This document shows positions 24,141 through 30,974 of a DNA stretch of 37,845 nt, piece by piece; positions within the stretch are counted from its first letter, which is position 1; the number at the start of each line of letters is the position of its first letter. The translations under genes and the position numbers were made by a program. Source of the DNA: a bacterium (GTDB lineage Bacteria > Pseudomonadota > Alphaproteobacteria > Rs-D84); NCBI GenBank assembly GCA_014803525.1, contig JAAVBP010000026.1, positions 1-37,845 on the forward strand, in the 5' to 3' direction. Under the pieces are notes generated by a model that was given only the letters and a program-made list of their open reading frames with translations, searched no databases and had not been told where the DNA came from.

Positions 24141-24379
24141 TTTTGTCCCCCTTTCTTTTTGCAAGGGCATTCGGGGGAGTGCATTATGCCTCCGTAACCT
24201 ATTTGGTTTGATCCTTCGGAGCGGATGAGGATTTCGTGGCGGTGGCCGTGGATTGTGATTGTGTCGATCTCCATTATGTGATGGTTTATTGATCGCGCCC
24301 GGTTGCGGGTGTAGGATTGGCACGAGAGGAGGAGAGAGGCGAGGAGGAGAGAGACGATTAGACAGATTGATTTATTCAT
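24137..24379 (-). CDS. Small lipoprotein
   Basis: 80 residues. The signal (MNKSICLIVSLLLASLLLSC) ends in a lipobox LLSC with Cys20, so the product should be lipidated and reach the periplasm or outer membrane. The mature part is short (INHHIMEIDTITIHGHRHEI), His-rich and ends in SPECPCKKKGG. Lipoproteins of this size in prophages often serve in superinfection exclusion or as outer spanins; here it is far from the lysis cassette and in an early operon, so a host-surface role is as likely. Not assigned to a family. Confidence 0.7.
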   Translation of the reverse strand: MNKSICLIVSLLLASLLLSCQSYTRNRARSINHHIMEIDTITIHGHRHEILIRSEGSNQIGYGGIMHSPECPCKKKGGQK

Positions 24380-24385
24380 ATTCTA

Positions 24386-24508
24386 TTATTTATTTGGTGT
24401 TATTATTACTTTGAGGGGTCTTTCGGGTGTGATATTAGGAATAAAGCTTTCGTCCAGCGTGTATGTGACTCCACGGCTTACCCAAAGACCGGTATCATTG
24501 GGATATAT
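24386..24508 (-). pseudogene. In-frame open tail after a stop codon (gene remnant)
   Basis: Directly after the TAA of the small Cys-rich gene, the same frame stays open for 40 codons and ends in TAA-TAG. The peptide is protein-like (NDTGLWVSRGVTYTLDESFI, then PNITPERPLKVIITPNK). There is no start codon inside. It is either a C-terminal remnant of another gene left by recombination or the true tail of the upstream gene cut by a stop mutation. Readthrough cannot be excluded. Confidence 0.5.
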
Positions 24509-24736
24509 TTATTTTTTATGGGGTTCATTTGTATGAAGAGAAATATCATCATTGGGAAAGTCTTTGGTAGCCCAACCTACTATTTTATCGGTTTTAGGGT
24601 TGAAATAATGACAATAATTGAATTTTGGGAATAGAGCATTTGCCAATCTGCAAGATACAAAATCATTGTTTGGGCAAAGACATCCTCCTATATCGTCATT
24701 AAACTTGCACTCTCGCGGGTCTTGGGTGGTCTCCAT
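24509..24736 (-). CDS. Small Cys-rich hypothetical protein
   Basis: 75 residues (METTQDPRECKFNDDIGGCL) with six Cys, five of them in CKF-9-C-x-C-N-11-C spacing, plus HYFNPK, suggesting a metal-binding or disulfide-stabilised fold. The ATG overlaps the stop of the ASCH gene by one base. It resembles short proteins that precede or follow ASCH genes in phage early operons. Downstream the frame continues open after the stop. Function unknown. Confidence 0.55.
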   Translation of the reverse strand: METTQDPRECKFNDDIGGCLCPNNDFVSCRLANALFPKFNYCHYFNPKTDKIVGWATKDFPNDDISLHTNEPHKK

Positions 24737-25374
24737 TATTTCACAAGTTTAAATTCGTAAGCGAAAACATAGGGATTGGATTTCCATGTGCCTTTGCCGG
24801 ATACTTTATCAATGAGAGATGCAAAGGCATCGCGGGGCGTAAAAAACCATTGTGGAGCATTCGGATATGTGTATATGAACGCTTGTGGATTCATAGGATC
24901 TTCATCCATATAGATACCCTCCTTGATGCAATCATCATCGGAAATATCCTGCAACCGCTCTACACGGACGTTGGTAATGCGTATTCGGTTGGGCATTAGG
25001 TCGGCACGGACACACATCTTGTTATTCCAACCATTTGTTTGTTCCGCAGGAAAGTCATAGCATCCGAACTCTTCATCCTCGCAAGGTATGGAATGAACAT
25101 CTGCATTCTTATAACTTTGCGCTATCGCTACGATTTCGCCAACCTTGTATTTAGGGAGAATATAACCTCCGTCTATAGTTGATTCATCGGCATCAAAAAG
25201 ACTCGGCCACTCAAGCATAGCACCATCGGACTGACGTTTGTAGACGTGGAATCCTGCAACCCATTCGCCTTTGAATGTTTTAGGGCAATCTATTATTCGT
25301 CTTGTCATTGTCTTGCGCCCATCCAGTACGGCTTGGGTGAGTCCGTATCGGTCGTTAAACATTATTTTTTTCAT
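24736..25374 (-). CDS. ASCH/PUA-like domain phage protein
   Basis: 212 residues. The start MKKIMFNDRYGLTQAVLDGR, followed by KTMTRRIIDCP, is the hallmark of phage ASCH-domain proteins. Further matches are YKVGEIVAIAQSY, NRIRITNVRVERLQDISDDD and WFFTPRDAFASLIDKVSGKG, typical of the same family. ASCH folds bind RNA or modified nucleotides; the phage role is not established. The 17 nt around its start codon (25371-25387) are repeated exactly upstream of the gene starting at 26104. Confidence 0.82.
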   Translation of the reverse strand: MKKIMFNDRYGLTQAVLDGRKTMTRRIIDCPKTFKGEWVAGFHVYKRQSDGAMLEWPSLFDADESTIDGGYILPKYKVGEIVAIAQSYKNADVHSIPCEDEEFGCYDFPAEQTNGWNNKMCVRADLMPNRIRITNVRVERLQDISDDDCIKEGIYMDEDPMNPQAFIYTYPNAPQWFFTPRDAFASLIDKVSGKGTWKSNPYVFAYEFKLVK

Positions 25375-25385
25375 TCGCTTTCGGT

Positions 25386-25847
25386 TTAAAATTCAAATTC
25401 AAGTTGCACAACCGGCTCCTTGTATTCAAGATGTGATGAAAGGTAACTCTCACGGAGTTTCTTCCTGATCGTCTCCCTTTCATCCTCCGATACATTGTTT
25501 TTATCCGATTCAAAGTTACACCTCAATACGAGTTCAAGGCTTCCCTGAAAATGCTTCTCTTCTAAGAAAAGGGAGTACTCGGTGAAACTCCTGGCATGTC
25601 CCTCGGCATCCATCTTCTCTTCTTCAGTCTGATCACGAACATACACGACATTCATCATCCTATTGATGAATTTCATCGTCCTTTCTTCCGGTTGACTGTC
25701 GTTCTCGAAGATTACGGAAATAGCCTCTTTCTTCCGGATCTTGTTGACCTTACACCATCCGTAAAAAACGCGTAGACGCTTGGAGGTCGGTTTGCGCTTG
25801 TGTTTGGCGTCAAGAGCGGAGAGCCGGTTCTGGAGTATCGGATTCAT
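25386..25847 (-). CDS. Hypothetical early protein
   Basis: 153 residues. The N-terminus is strongly basic (LDAKHKRKPTSKRLRVFYGW) and suggests nucleic-acid contact; the C-terminal half is acidic and helical (SEDERETIRKKLRESYLSSH) and ends VVQLEFEF. No family recognised. It starts by ATGA overlap with the gene upstream and stops 11 nt before the ASCH start. Confidence 0.6.
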   Translation of the reverse strand: MNPILQNRLSALDAKHKRKPTSKRLRVFYGWCKVNKIRKKEAISVIFENDSQPEERTMKFINRMMNVVYVRDQTEEEKMDAEGHARSFTEYSLFLEEKHFQGSLELVLRCNFESDKNNVSEDERETIRKKLRESYLSSHLEYKEPVVQLEFEF

Positions 25848-26104
25848 AGGCTTTCATATTCAAGCAAGAGGTTAAACTCATCATCTCCATTCTCGTCTCC
25901 ATAGATGCGTTCACGGGTGACATAAACAAGAGGAAGGACATAACGCCACTGCCCCTTATCTTCGTCCCATGCATCATCGGAAACCTTGTCAACGACAAGG
26001 TAAACCGGGGTGTCGTTGGGGATATTACGGATCTTCTTTTTCAGTTCTCCTGCTGTTATTGGAGTGGCATGAAGAATGTAGTTGGGGACTTCGTTAATAT
26101 TCAT
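25844..26104 (-). CDS. Hypothetical early protein
   Basis: 86 residues, acidic. The segment ITAGELKKKIRNIPNDTPVY, then LVVDKV and WRYVLPLVYVTRE, resembles small single-domain phage proteins in which a helix is followed by a beta hairpin (the order seen in 'ELxxxLxxxPDDTPV' families). The start is coupled by ATGA to the DUF551-like remnant, and its stop overlaps the next gene. Function unknown. Confidence 0.6.
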   Translation of the reverse strand: MNINEVPNYILHATPITAGELKKKIRNIPNDTPVYLVVDKVSDDAWDEDKGQWRYVLPLVYVTRERIYGDENGDDEFNLLLEYESL

Positions 26105-26211
26105 TCGCTTTCGGTTTTAGGGGGTTCGGGTATCGGCATCCAGTGGGTCACTTCATCGCCAACCTCATATTGGTAAACTATTATTATATGCTTTAAACTT
26201 GATTCTAATAC
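26101..26211 (-). pseudogene. DUF551-like C-terminal remnant
   Basis: The frame continues after the TGA of the 53-residue gene for 36 codons. It ends YEVGDEVTHWMPIPEPPKTE, then SE. The VTHWMPxPEPP motif is the C-terminal signature of DUF551 proteins, but the rest of that ~70-residue domain and any start codon are missing. Its stop overlaps the start of the next gene (ATGA). It is probably the 3' end left after gene replacement. Confidence 0.65.
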
Positions 26212-26373
26212 TCATCTTTTCTTACTTTTAAGTTGCTGCAATTCTTGTTTCTTTTGTTCGAGGTGCTGAGAAATATAGTCGGTGAAATATAATATATCTT
26301 CATTTGAGAGTATCATCTCATCTTCGGCTATCTCCCTTTTCAGCCTTTTCCTGGTCTTGCGGATGGAGGGCAT
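26212..26373 (-). CDS. Small helical hypothetical protein
   Basis: 53 residues (MPSIRKTRKRLKREIAEDEM, then a helix ending QELQQLKSKKR). The start is basic and the rest is an amphipathic helix or coiled coil. It fits exactly between its neighbours, 3 nt downstream of the membrane-protein gene. Function unknown. Confidence 0.5.
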   Translation of the reverse strand: MPSIRKTRKRLKREIAEDEMILSNEDILYFTDYISQHLEQKKQELQQLKSKKR

Positions 26374-26376
26374 AGG

Positions 26377-26619
26377 CTAAACCTTTTTTAAGACTATCTT
26401 TTCAACTATCCATGCGAGAAAATCCCACGCTTTCCAAAAGATAACGAACCATACCACATAGATGAAAATATCCTTATCTATACCTACCCATTTGCCGATG
26501 TAGACAAGCAACAATATTACTCCTAATGTTAAAGCGGAGGCTATGATGAGGAATATTGTAGCCAATACTACAAATAGCAATAACTCGCCTATCAATCTCA
26601 GTATTTTTCTCATAATCAC
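26377..26619 (-). CDS. Small membrane protein
   Basis: 80 residues with two or three hydrophobic segments (IGELLLFVVLATIFLIIASA, LTLGVILLLVYIG, IFIYVVWFVIFWKAWDFLAW). The C-terminus is basic (VEKIVLKKV). Not an obvious holin by position. It is probably an inner-membrane protein of the early operon, possibly acting on the host; the function is unknown. Confidence 0.6.
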   Translation of the reverse strand: MIMRKILRLIGELLLFVVLATIFLIIASALTLGVILLLVYIGKWVGIDKDIFIYVVWFVIFWKAWDFLAWIVEKIVLKKV

Positions 26620-26640
26620 TTCTTGTTAAAGTCCATTATG

Positions 26641-26988
26641 TCATATCTCATTCTTTTTGGGAAGTCTTTTACTGAACCTCCACCGTAGTTCGCTATCGCT
26701 CATTATCGATTCTCTGATGTCGTTAGAGTTTTTTGCAAATTCCACGAATATAGCAGTAATACATCCGGCTCGCTTATCGTCTTTACTGCCAGGGATAGCG
26801 TAAAACATAAAATTGCCAAGTGAGCCGTAAATGAAGCCATCTGCTTTCGTTGCTTCATGGTAGATAGGGTTGTCAATTTTTTCGATGTTCCTAAGTTCCT
26901 CTCTTGTGAATTTCCCGACAATCGGATATGCGAAGTGTCCGGACTTTCCTCTTGTCCCGAAGTAGCAAATTCTGTTTTCTTTTGTCAT
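26641..26988 (-). CDS. Hypothetical early protein
   Basis: 115 residues. The segment ICYFGTRGKSGHFAYPIVGK, then FTREELRNIEKID, and later SLGNFMFYAIPGSKDDKRAG look like a compact alpha/beta domain. The start overlaps the YopX gene stop by ATGA. The surrounding genes are small accessory early genes. No family recognised. Confidence 0.58.
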   Translation of the reverse strand: MTKENRICYFGTRGKSGHFAYPIVGKFTREELRNIEKIDNPIYHEATKADGFIYGSLGNFMFYAIPGSKDDKRAGCITAIFVEFAKNSNDIRESIMSDSELRWRFSKRLPKKNEI

Positions 26989-27386
26989 ATCTCTGTCGGT
27001 TGGTTATTCATTAGATCGGGATTATCGAAAATGGTGCCGACCACCTCAAATACTTCACTGGAGAAGTTACCCATCGGAATCAGGTAGTTTATATTTTTAA
27101 GGAGACAAAAATCACCATTCTCAAAAACCACAGGCGCGATAAGGTCATAGTGAAGGCCGGGATTTACGAAATGCACCATATCATCTTCGCATATCTCCTG
27201 ACCGTTCTTATCCTTAATTCCGGTGTACATACCTATTGTGGAATGGTCGAAAATGTCAGTCTCGATAACCTCTGAGTCCTTGCGCACCCATAATATTTGA
27301 GGCGACTCCACTCCATTGAAGCATAGATCACCGGTTGCCCACTCTCCATCAGTGGTTTTTGCTCTTAGTTTAATTGGTCGTATCAT
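26985..27386 (-). CDS. YopX family protein
   Basis: 133 residues from the ATG at 27386 (MIRPIKLRAKTTDGEWATGD). The longer frame above would extend far into the neighbouring ASCH-like gene. The central STIGMYTGIKDKNGQEICED, then DMVHF, and the closing VFEVVGTIFDNPDLM are the defining segments of YopX proteins (PF09643), common and of unknown function in phages of Firmicutes and Bacteroidetes. It overlaps the 3' end of the upstream gene by 17 nt and the next by ATGA. Confidence 0.9.
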   Translation of the reverse strand: MIRPIKLRAKTTDGEWATGDLCFNGVESPQILWVRKDSEVIETDIFDHSTIGMYTGIKDKNGQEICEDDMVHFVNPGLHYDLIAPVVFENGDFCLLKNINYLIPMGNFSSEVFEVVGTIFDNPDLMNNQPTEI

Positions 27387-27822
27387 ATATGCGGTTCCCA
27401 AGTTTAATGATGAATACTTTTCTGTCCTCCGGAGCGTTCCATTTAGTTTTGCCATAACCTATAGATATACTTTCAATCTCAAACATCATGTCTGGATCTT
27501 CACCTACACACTGATAGTGAAATTTCACATGAGTGTAGCCATTGACTATTTTTGTGAAATCTGAAAGATTGCCACATACGCACCCGCCGCTGTCCCCGTT
27601 ATAGCATAATTCCCGACCGGTCACAAGGTTGTCATAGCAATATCTGAATCCACGAGATGACTTATTATCTCTAATCACACCTTTACTGCACCATTTTACG
27701 CATTTCATAATTCGCTCAACCCAATAGGGGGTCAACTCACGGTAGGTTTCCAACCATATTCCCAATGCAATCATTTCAAACGCTTTGGGAGTCAGGGAGA
27801 GGTTTAATACCTTTCTTTTCAT
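27370..27822 (-). CDS. ASCH-like protein (second ASCH-type gene)
   Basis: 150 residues. The start MKRKVLNLSLTPKAFEMIAL, the block TYRELTPYWVERI, and the end SISIGYGKTKWNAPEDRKVF, then IIKLG, match a family of ASCH/PUA-like proteins common in Bacteroidales phages, where the pattern is EYRELKPYW followed much later by GIGKPEWGAP and FxIKLG. In between is a Cys-rich insertion (LCYNGDSGGCVCGN) that is unusual. It may bind nucleotides or RNA. It is distinct from the ASCH gene at 24736. Confidence 0.68.
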   Translation of the reverse strand: MKRKVLNLSLTPKAFEMIALGIWLETYRELTPYWVERIMKCVKWCSKGVIRDNKSSRGFRYCYDNLVTGRELCYNGDSGGCVCGNLSDFTKIVNGYTHVKFHYQCVGEDPDMMFEIESISIGYGKTKWNAPEDRKVFIIKLGNRIYDTTN

Positions 27823-28133
27823 ATTCCCTTCATTGTTCCTTCGTAAAACTTCATTTCTTCGATGCAGTCAATGCAGACTTTCTGTCTGTCCTCGGTATAG
27901 ATAAGCTCGTCTGACTTTTCTCCGCACCATTCACATTGGGCGGGGATGAGATCGAAGGGGACTTGTTCGCGCAGGTTGGTGATCCGGCCTGCGCGTTGCA
28001 GGATGCGGAGGGTGATGGCACGGCGGTGCTCTTTGCGTGAGGAGTGGCCTCCGGTGGGATGGTTACCGTATTTATTTGCCCTTTTCTTTGCTACGGAGGG
28101 GGTGGAGGTGGAATTGAGTCGGATTGGTTTCAT
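27819..28133 (-). CDS. Small zinc-ribbon-type protein
   Basis: 104 residues. The N-terminus is basic (SVAKKRANKYGNHPTGGHSS). The C-terminal half has CEWCGEKSDELIYTEDRQKV followed by CIDCIEEM, a CxxC-x(17)-CxxC zinc ribbon. A DNA- or RNA-binding accessory role is likely. It is coupled to both neighbours by ATGA overlaps. The exact family is not recognised. Confidence 0.65.
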   Translation of the reverse strand: MKPIRLNSTSTPSVAKKRANKYGNHPTGGHSSRKEHRRAITLRILQRAGRITNLREQVPFDLIPAQCEWCGEKSDELIYTEDRQKVCIDCIEEMKFYEGTMKGI

Positions 28134-29170
28134 TTCTCTGTGTTTGAATATGTGGGTGGTGTGTCGATTGTGTATGAGCCTATGGGGAGAGAGCCGGATT
28201 GGTCGGACGGTTGGTTTGCCGGATCGTCGTAGTAGGAATAAGCGAGAGAGAATTCAAGTGGGATGTAGTGTCGGATGGGTACGACTTTGGATTCCTCAAC
28301 CTGTGAGAAGAATGTTTTCTCCTCAATGGTGGCTTCTGGATCCTTTGCGAGTTTTTTACGATTTTCATGAAGCAACCGTAGGCGGAGCCAGAAGAGGATG
28401 ATGCGGTTGGCTCGTGCGCAGGAGGATGTGCGGATGAGGAATGTCTGGTCTCTTTCTATTTTATCATCTTTACTCGGGGTGGAGGTGATAGTGGTTATGT
28501 GTGCGGTGATCTGGTAGAAACGATGGTTTTTTGTTTCGTCTTCTTCTCCTTCTTTATTTTCTTCGAAACATTTTCCTTTCACACAATGGGCTGAACCTGT
28601 TGATGCGTAATCAAAGAGAAGTGTTCCATCATCTTCATCGGTATCATAAGGAGGGTAGATATCTTCAGCTTCATCTTCGGGGAGGATATAACCGGGATCT
28701 GTAAGGATGGTTATGTAGTCGGTTGCCCGGATTTCAGTTATGGCGAAGTTCCCTTCAAAGTTAAGCTCAATATAGTCGGCCAGTATGAGTAGGGCTGTGC
28801 GTAGGGATTTGGCGTAAAATATGAATGTATGTGGCTTATGATTTATGATAGCCTTTGCCCGGAAAGGGAAGTGGGAATAGGAAGTTGATTCTTTTGCCTG
28901 TCGGCATTGGTTTGAGATTCGGATCCGGCGGATCTCTCCTGCCGCGAGGCTGAACCGGATTGATTCGAGAGTGTTCTGATCAATCAGGGTGCCGCGGTCG
29001 AAGAGTCGTTCGGAGCGTTCGATTTCGGTTGTTTCACCGGTTTCTTTGTTGATGAATGTCTGGGTATATGTTTTGATGACGGGTTCGGCTATGTATTTAT
29101 TTAGCATTGCTGCCGGGTCGGAGGTGTAGAAGGAGATCTCTGATCGGCGGGTGGGGACGTTCGTTTTCAT
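28130..29170 (-). CDS. DUF4494-like repeat protein
   Basis: 346 residues. Two segments have the same pattern: FPFRAKAIINHKPHTFIFYA, then SLRTALLILADYIEL (about 100-160), and RFYQITAHITT, then DQTFLIRTSSCARANRIILF (about 215-265). Each is a strand, an exposed hairpin, a strand, then a helix, as in DUF4494-type phage proteins. A highly acidic stretch (PEDEAEDIYPPYDTDEDDG) separates them. The start ATG at 29170 is one base from the upstream stop. Probable role unknown. Confidence 0.6.
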   Translation of the reverse strand: MKTNVPTRRSEISFYTSDPAAMLNKYIAEPVIKTYTQTFINKETGETTEIERSERLFDRGTLIDQNTLESIRFSLAAGEIRRIRISNQCRQAKESTSYSHFPFRAKAIINHKPHTFIFYAKSLRTALLILADYIELNFEGNFAITEIRATDYITILTDPGYILPEDEAEDIYPPYDTDEDDGTLLFDYASTGSAHCVKGKCFEENKEGEEDETKNHRFYQITAHITTITSTPSKDDKIERDQTFLIRTSSCARANRIILFWLRLRLLHENRKKLAKDPEATIEEKTFFSQVEESKVVPIRHYIPLEFSLAYSYYDDPANQPSDQSGSLPIGSYTIDTPPTYSNTEK

Positions 29171-29171
29171 A

Positions 29172-29669
29172 TTATTTGCTGTTATCGGTTTTCGGGGTGT
29201 TATTTTTGGATTGCTTTATTCTTCCGGGGAGGCATCTGATTGGTTCGCCTGAGAGTATTGTTGTTTTGGGACGCGGGTTGTAGGCAGGGTCTCCTTTGGG
29301 GAAGAGGAAGCGGTTGATGTTATAGGTTATGGCGGAGTGGATTGCATATGAGAGGGCAATCTTTTTCTGCTGCCGGGGTATGGGGCAGTCGTGTCCGCTC
29401 CATGAGTAGATTACGGGGCGTCCGTAGCTGTCGGGCATGGGGAAGCGTTCGGCGAGTTCTGGGGCTATGTATCGGCGCATGCGGTGGAGGTGTGGCCGGA
29501 GGAATGTGCCGTTGTTGGGTGTGCAGAGACTAGTGTTCTGCATTGATGGGTCGCCGCGGAGGAATTGATGAACGTCCGACAGGGAGTCGCGTATGAGCTG
29601 CAGTTGCTCTTCGGAGCATTCAATGAGCCAGCGGCGTGCGGGGTTGGGGGAGATTTCTTTTTTATCCAT
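29172..29669 (-). CDS. Conserved Bacteroidales phage hypothetical
   Basis: 165 residues. RRWLIECSEEQLQLIRDSLS, then DVHQFLRGD and a later SWSGHDCPIPRQQKKIALSY, then AIHSAITYNI, form a pattern I recognise from early genes of Bacteroidales phages (EEQL-x-LI ... SRFLAG ... SYGWSGxGCPN). The C-terminus is long and basic. It starts inside the upstream gene by 8 nt overlap. Function unknown. Confidence 0.65.
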   Translation of the reverse strand: MDKKEISPNPARRWLIECSEEQLQLIRDSLSDVHQFLRGDPSMQNTSLCTPNNGTFLRPHLHRMRRYIAPELAERFPMPDSYGRPVIYSWSGHDCPIPRQQKKIALSYAIHSAITYNINRFLFPKGDPAYNPRPKTTILSGEPIRCLPGRIKQSKNNTPKTDNSK

Positions 29670-29892
29670 GTTGGTTTATTCTTATTATGCGTCCTTGACG
29701 GAATGCGTTGCTTCTTTCGATGCTCCGGATTACGATGGGGCGCGTGGTGGTGAAGCGGGCGGGTTGTCCGCATGTGAGGTTTCCTCCACGGAAAGGGATG
29801 CGGATCAGCTGGCGTCGGGAGGGTGTCTCGGCTATGAAGGTTGTTTCTTCGTGGCCGGGGTAGAGGTAGGTTACGGGGGCGGTTGTTTCCAT
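29662..29892 (-). CDS. Small beta-rich hypothetical protein
   Basis: 76 residues from the ATG at 29892 (METTAPVTYLYPGHEETTFI). The longer frame would start inside the tRNA-like gene and is rejected. It contains beta-rich and basic segments (SRRQLIRIPFRGGNLTCGQP) with no known motif. It is the first gene of the leftward block below the tRNA. Confidence 0.5.
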   Translation of the reverse strand: METTAPVTYLYPGHEETTFIAETPSRRQLIRIPFRGGNLTCGQPARFTTTRPIVIRSIERSNAFRQGRIIRINQHG

Positions 29893-29917
29893 ATGTTTTT
29901 TGAGTGTTGTGCTTTGT

Positions 29918-29994
29918 TGCCGGAGAGGGGGTCGAACCCTCACCGTGCCGGAGTTTCTCAGGCTCCGGGTGCTCTACCATTGAGCTATCCGGCA
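29918..29994 (-). tRNA. tRNA-like gene, anticodon uncertain (GAG?)
   Basis: A 77-nt cloverleaf: acceptor TGCCGGA/TCCGGCA (7 pairs), D arm GCTC-AATGGTA-GAGC, T arm GAGGG-TTCGACC-CCCTC. The anticodon arm is CCGGAG...CTCCGG, six pairs, but encloses a 9-nt loop CCTGAGAAA instead of 7 nt. If the central T-GAG-A is read as positions 33-37, the anticodon is GAG (Leu), but a class II long variable arm is absent, so leucine identity is doubtful. CCA is not encoded. The sequence is well preserved in its invariant positions, which argues for a gene under selection or a recent acquisition. Confidence 0.75.
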
Positions 29995-30256
29995 GTTTTC
30001 GGCCTTGCTCCCTTCGCAGGGATTGGGGCCTTGGATTTCAAATCATCGAATGTATACGGCCTTGCTTTCCTCACGGATTCCGGGGCCTTACGCTTTATGC
30101 TTAACAAGATAGTATTTTCAGAATCTTACCTACATAAAGGATTACTACATTAGACCGGCGGCTCTCTCTCGTGCTCTCCCCCCGGAGGGGTGTTGGCCGG
30201 CAGAACAAAATCTAAGTCATGTTTTTATCATAAAGGAATCGCTTGTGAGCTCCGGA
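29995..30256. other. Structured non-coding region beside the tRNA
   Basis: No gene seen. Two related 35-nt units (29999-30033 and 30055-30092) share GGCCTTGCT ... GGGGCCTT, each with its own small internal hairpin (CCCT-TCGC-AGGG and TCC-TCAC-GGA). At 30155-30196 there is a G+C-rich inverted repeat (CCGGC...GCCGG outside, CCCC-CCGGA-GGGG inside). On the minus strand it is the leader between the membrane-protein gene above and the tRNA. Confidence 0.5.
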
Positions 30257-30574
30257 TTATGCCGGGCGTGCGGCCTCACGGCTTGTGACCGGTCCGGTAG
30301 CCTTGAATATTGTTTTATTTTTCTTTTGGGAGAGGCTGTTTTGCTGTGAGCCTTTCATGCTCCAGTTTTCGTATCGGAGAATCCAGGGATCGTTTTTCCA
30401 GTTGGAATAGAGGCGTCCGAGTGCGAAGAAGAGGAAGGCCCCTGTTGCTTTGGATAGTATCATGCTGCGGCACCATTGGCTGAGGGGAGCGTTATTGACG
30501 GGTTGGCAGAATGTGAGGTAGATTGCGGCCATTGCGAGGCTCATCAGGATTGCTATTTTGAGAATTGATTTCAT
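30257..30574 (-). CDS. Small membrane protein
   Basis: 105 residues with an N-terminal membrane segment (ILKIAILMSLAMAAIYLTFC) and a second hydrophobic part (LSKATGAFLFFALGRLYSNW). The C-terminus is polar. It is in the leftward early block after the HTH gene. Possibly a host-membrane-acting protein; no family recognised. Confidence 0.58.
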   Translation of the reverse strand: MKSILKIAILMSLAMAAIYLTFCQPVNNAPLSQWCRSMILSKATGAFLFFALGRLYSNWKNDPWILRYENWSMKGSQQNSLSQKKNKTIFKATGPVTSREAARPA

Positions 30575-30599
30575 TGTTTATGTTTTTTTTGGATGGTTA

Positions 30600-30803
30600 T
30601 CATGCGTTGCTTCTCCTTTCCGGTTTTGCGGGATTATTCTGCAGGCATGCTATTGCTTTGTCGAGATCGTATATTATGACGCGACCGCGTTCGGCTATCG
30701 TTGCTTGGCGGAGGATCCCTTTTTTACGCCATTTTTGTACTGTCTGGTGATGTACTCCAAGGGTTTGCGCGAGTGCTTTATTACCTTTTATTATTGTTTT
30801 CAT
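30600..30803 (-). CDS. DUF3853-type helix-turn-helix protein
   Basis: 67 residues from the ATG at 30803 (MKTIIKGNKALAQTLGVHHQ). The winged-helix segment GNKALAQTLGVHHQTVQKWR followed by KKGILRQATIAERGRVIIYD is a MerR/excisionase-like fold of the DUF3853 kind. Such proteins act as small DNA-binding regulators or excisionases. Its position in the early block near the repressor would fit a Cro- or Xis-like role; this is inference. The longer upstream frame overlaps the 46-residue gene and is not used. Confidence 0.75.
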   Translation of the reverse strand: MKTIIKGNKALAQTLGVHHQTVQKWRKKGILRQATIAERGRVIIYDLDKAIACLQNNPAKPERRSNA

Positions 30804-30814
30804 TTGCGTATGTA

Positions 30815-30955
30815 TTATTGGTGGATATTGCATTTCGGGGATGAGTAGTACTCTACATATCTGTTGATGATCCGGCAGAAGAGTCCGTTGAGGGATTGGT
30901 GGGAGTGTGTGCATTTAGAGCATTGTCCCGATGGAGTTACAGCGGATTCTTTCAT
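30815..30955 (-). CDS. Very small Cys-rich protein
   Basis: 46 residues (MKESAVTPSGQCSKCTHSHQ, then SLNGLFCRIINRYVEYYSSP, KCNIHQ). CSKC followed by a later C and C gives a CxxC ... C ... C zinc-finger-like spacing. It fits between its neighbours with no overlap and has a good start. Probably a small regulator. Confidence 0.5.
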   Translation of the reverse strand: MKESAVTPSGQCSKCTHSHQSLNGLFCRIINRYVEYYSSPKCNIHQ

Positions 30956-30974
30956 GAGATTTCATTTTGGGTGG

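Noticed and set aside
29593-30153. Plus-strand frame of 186 codons across the tRNA
   Set aside because: It runs through a tRNA and opposite genes transcribed leftward; a composition artefact.
30155-30196. G+C-rich inverted repeat as a second tRNA
   Set aside because: No T-arm or D-arm consensus sequence; only stems are present.
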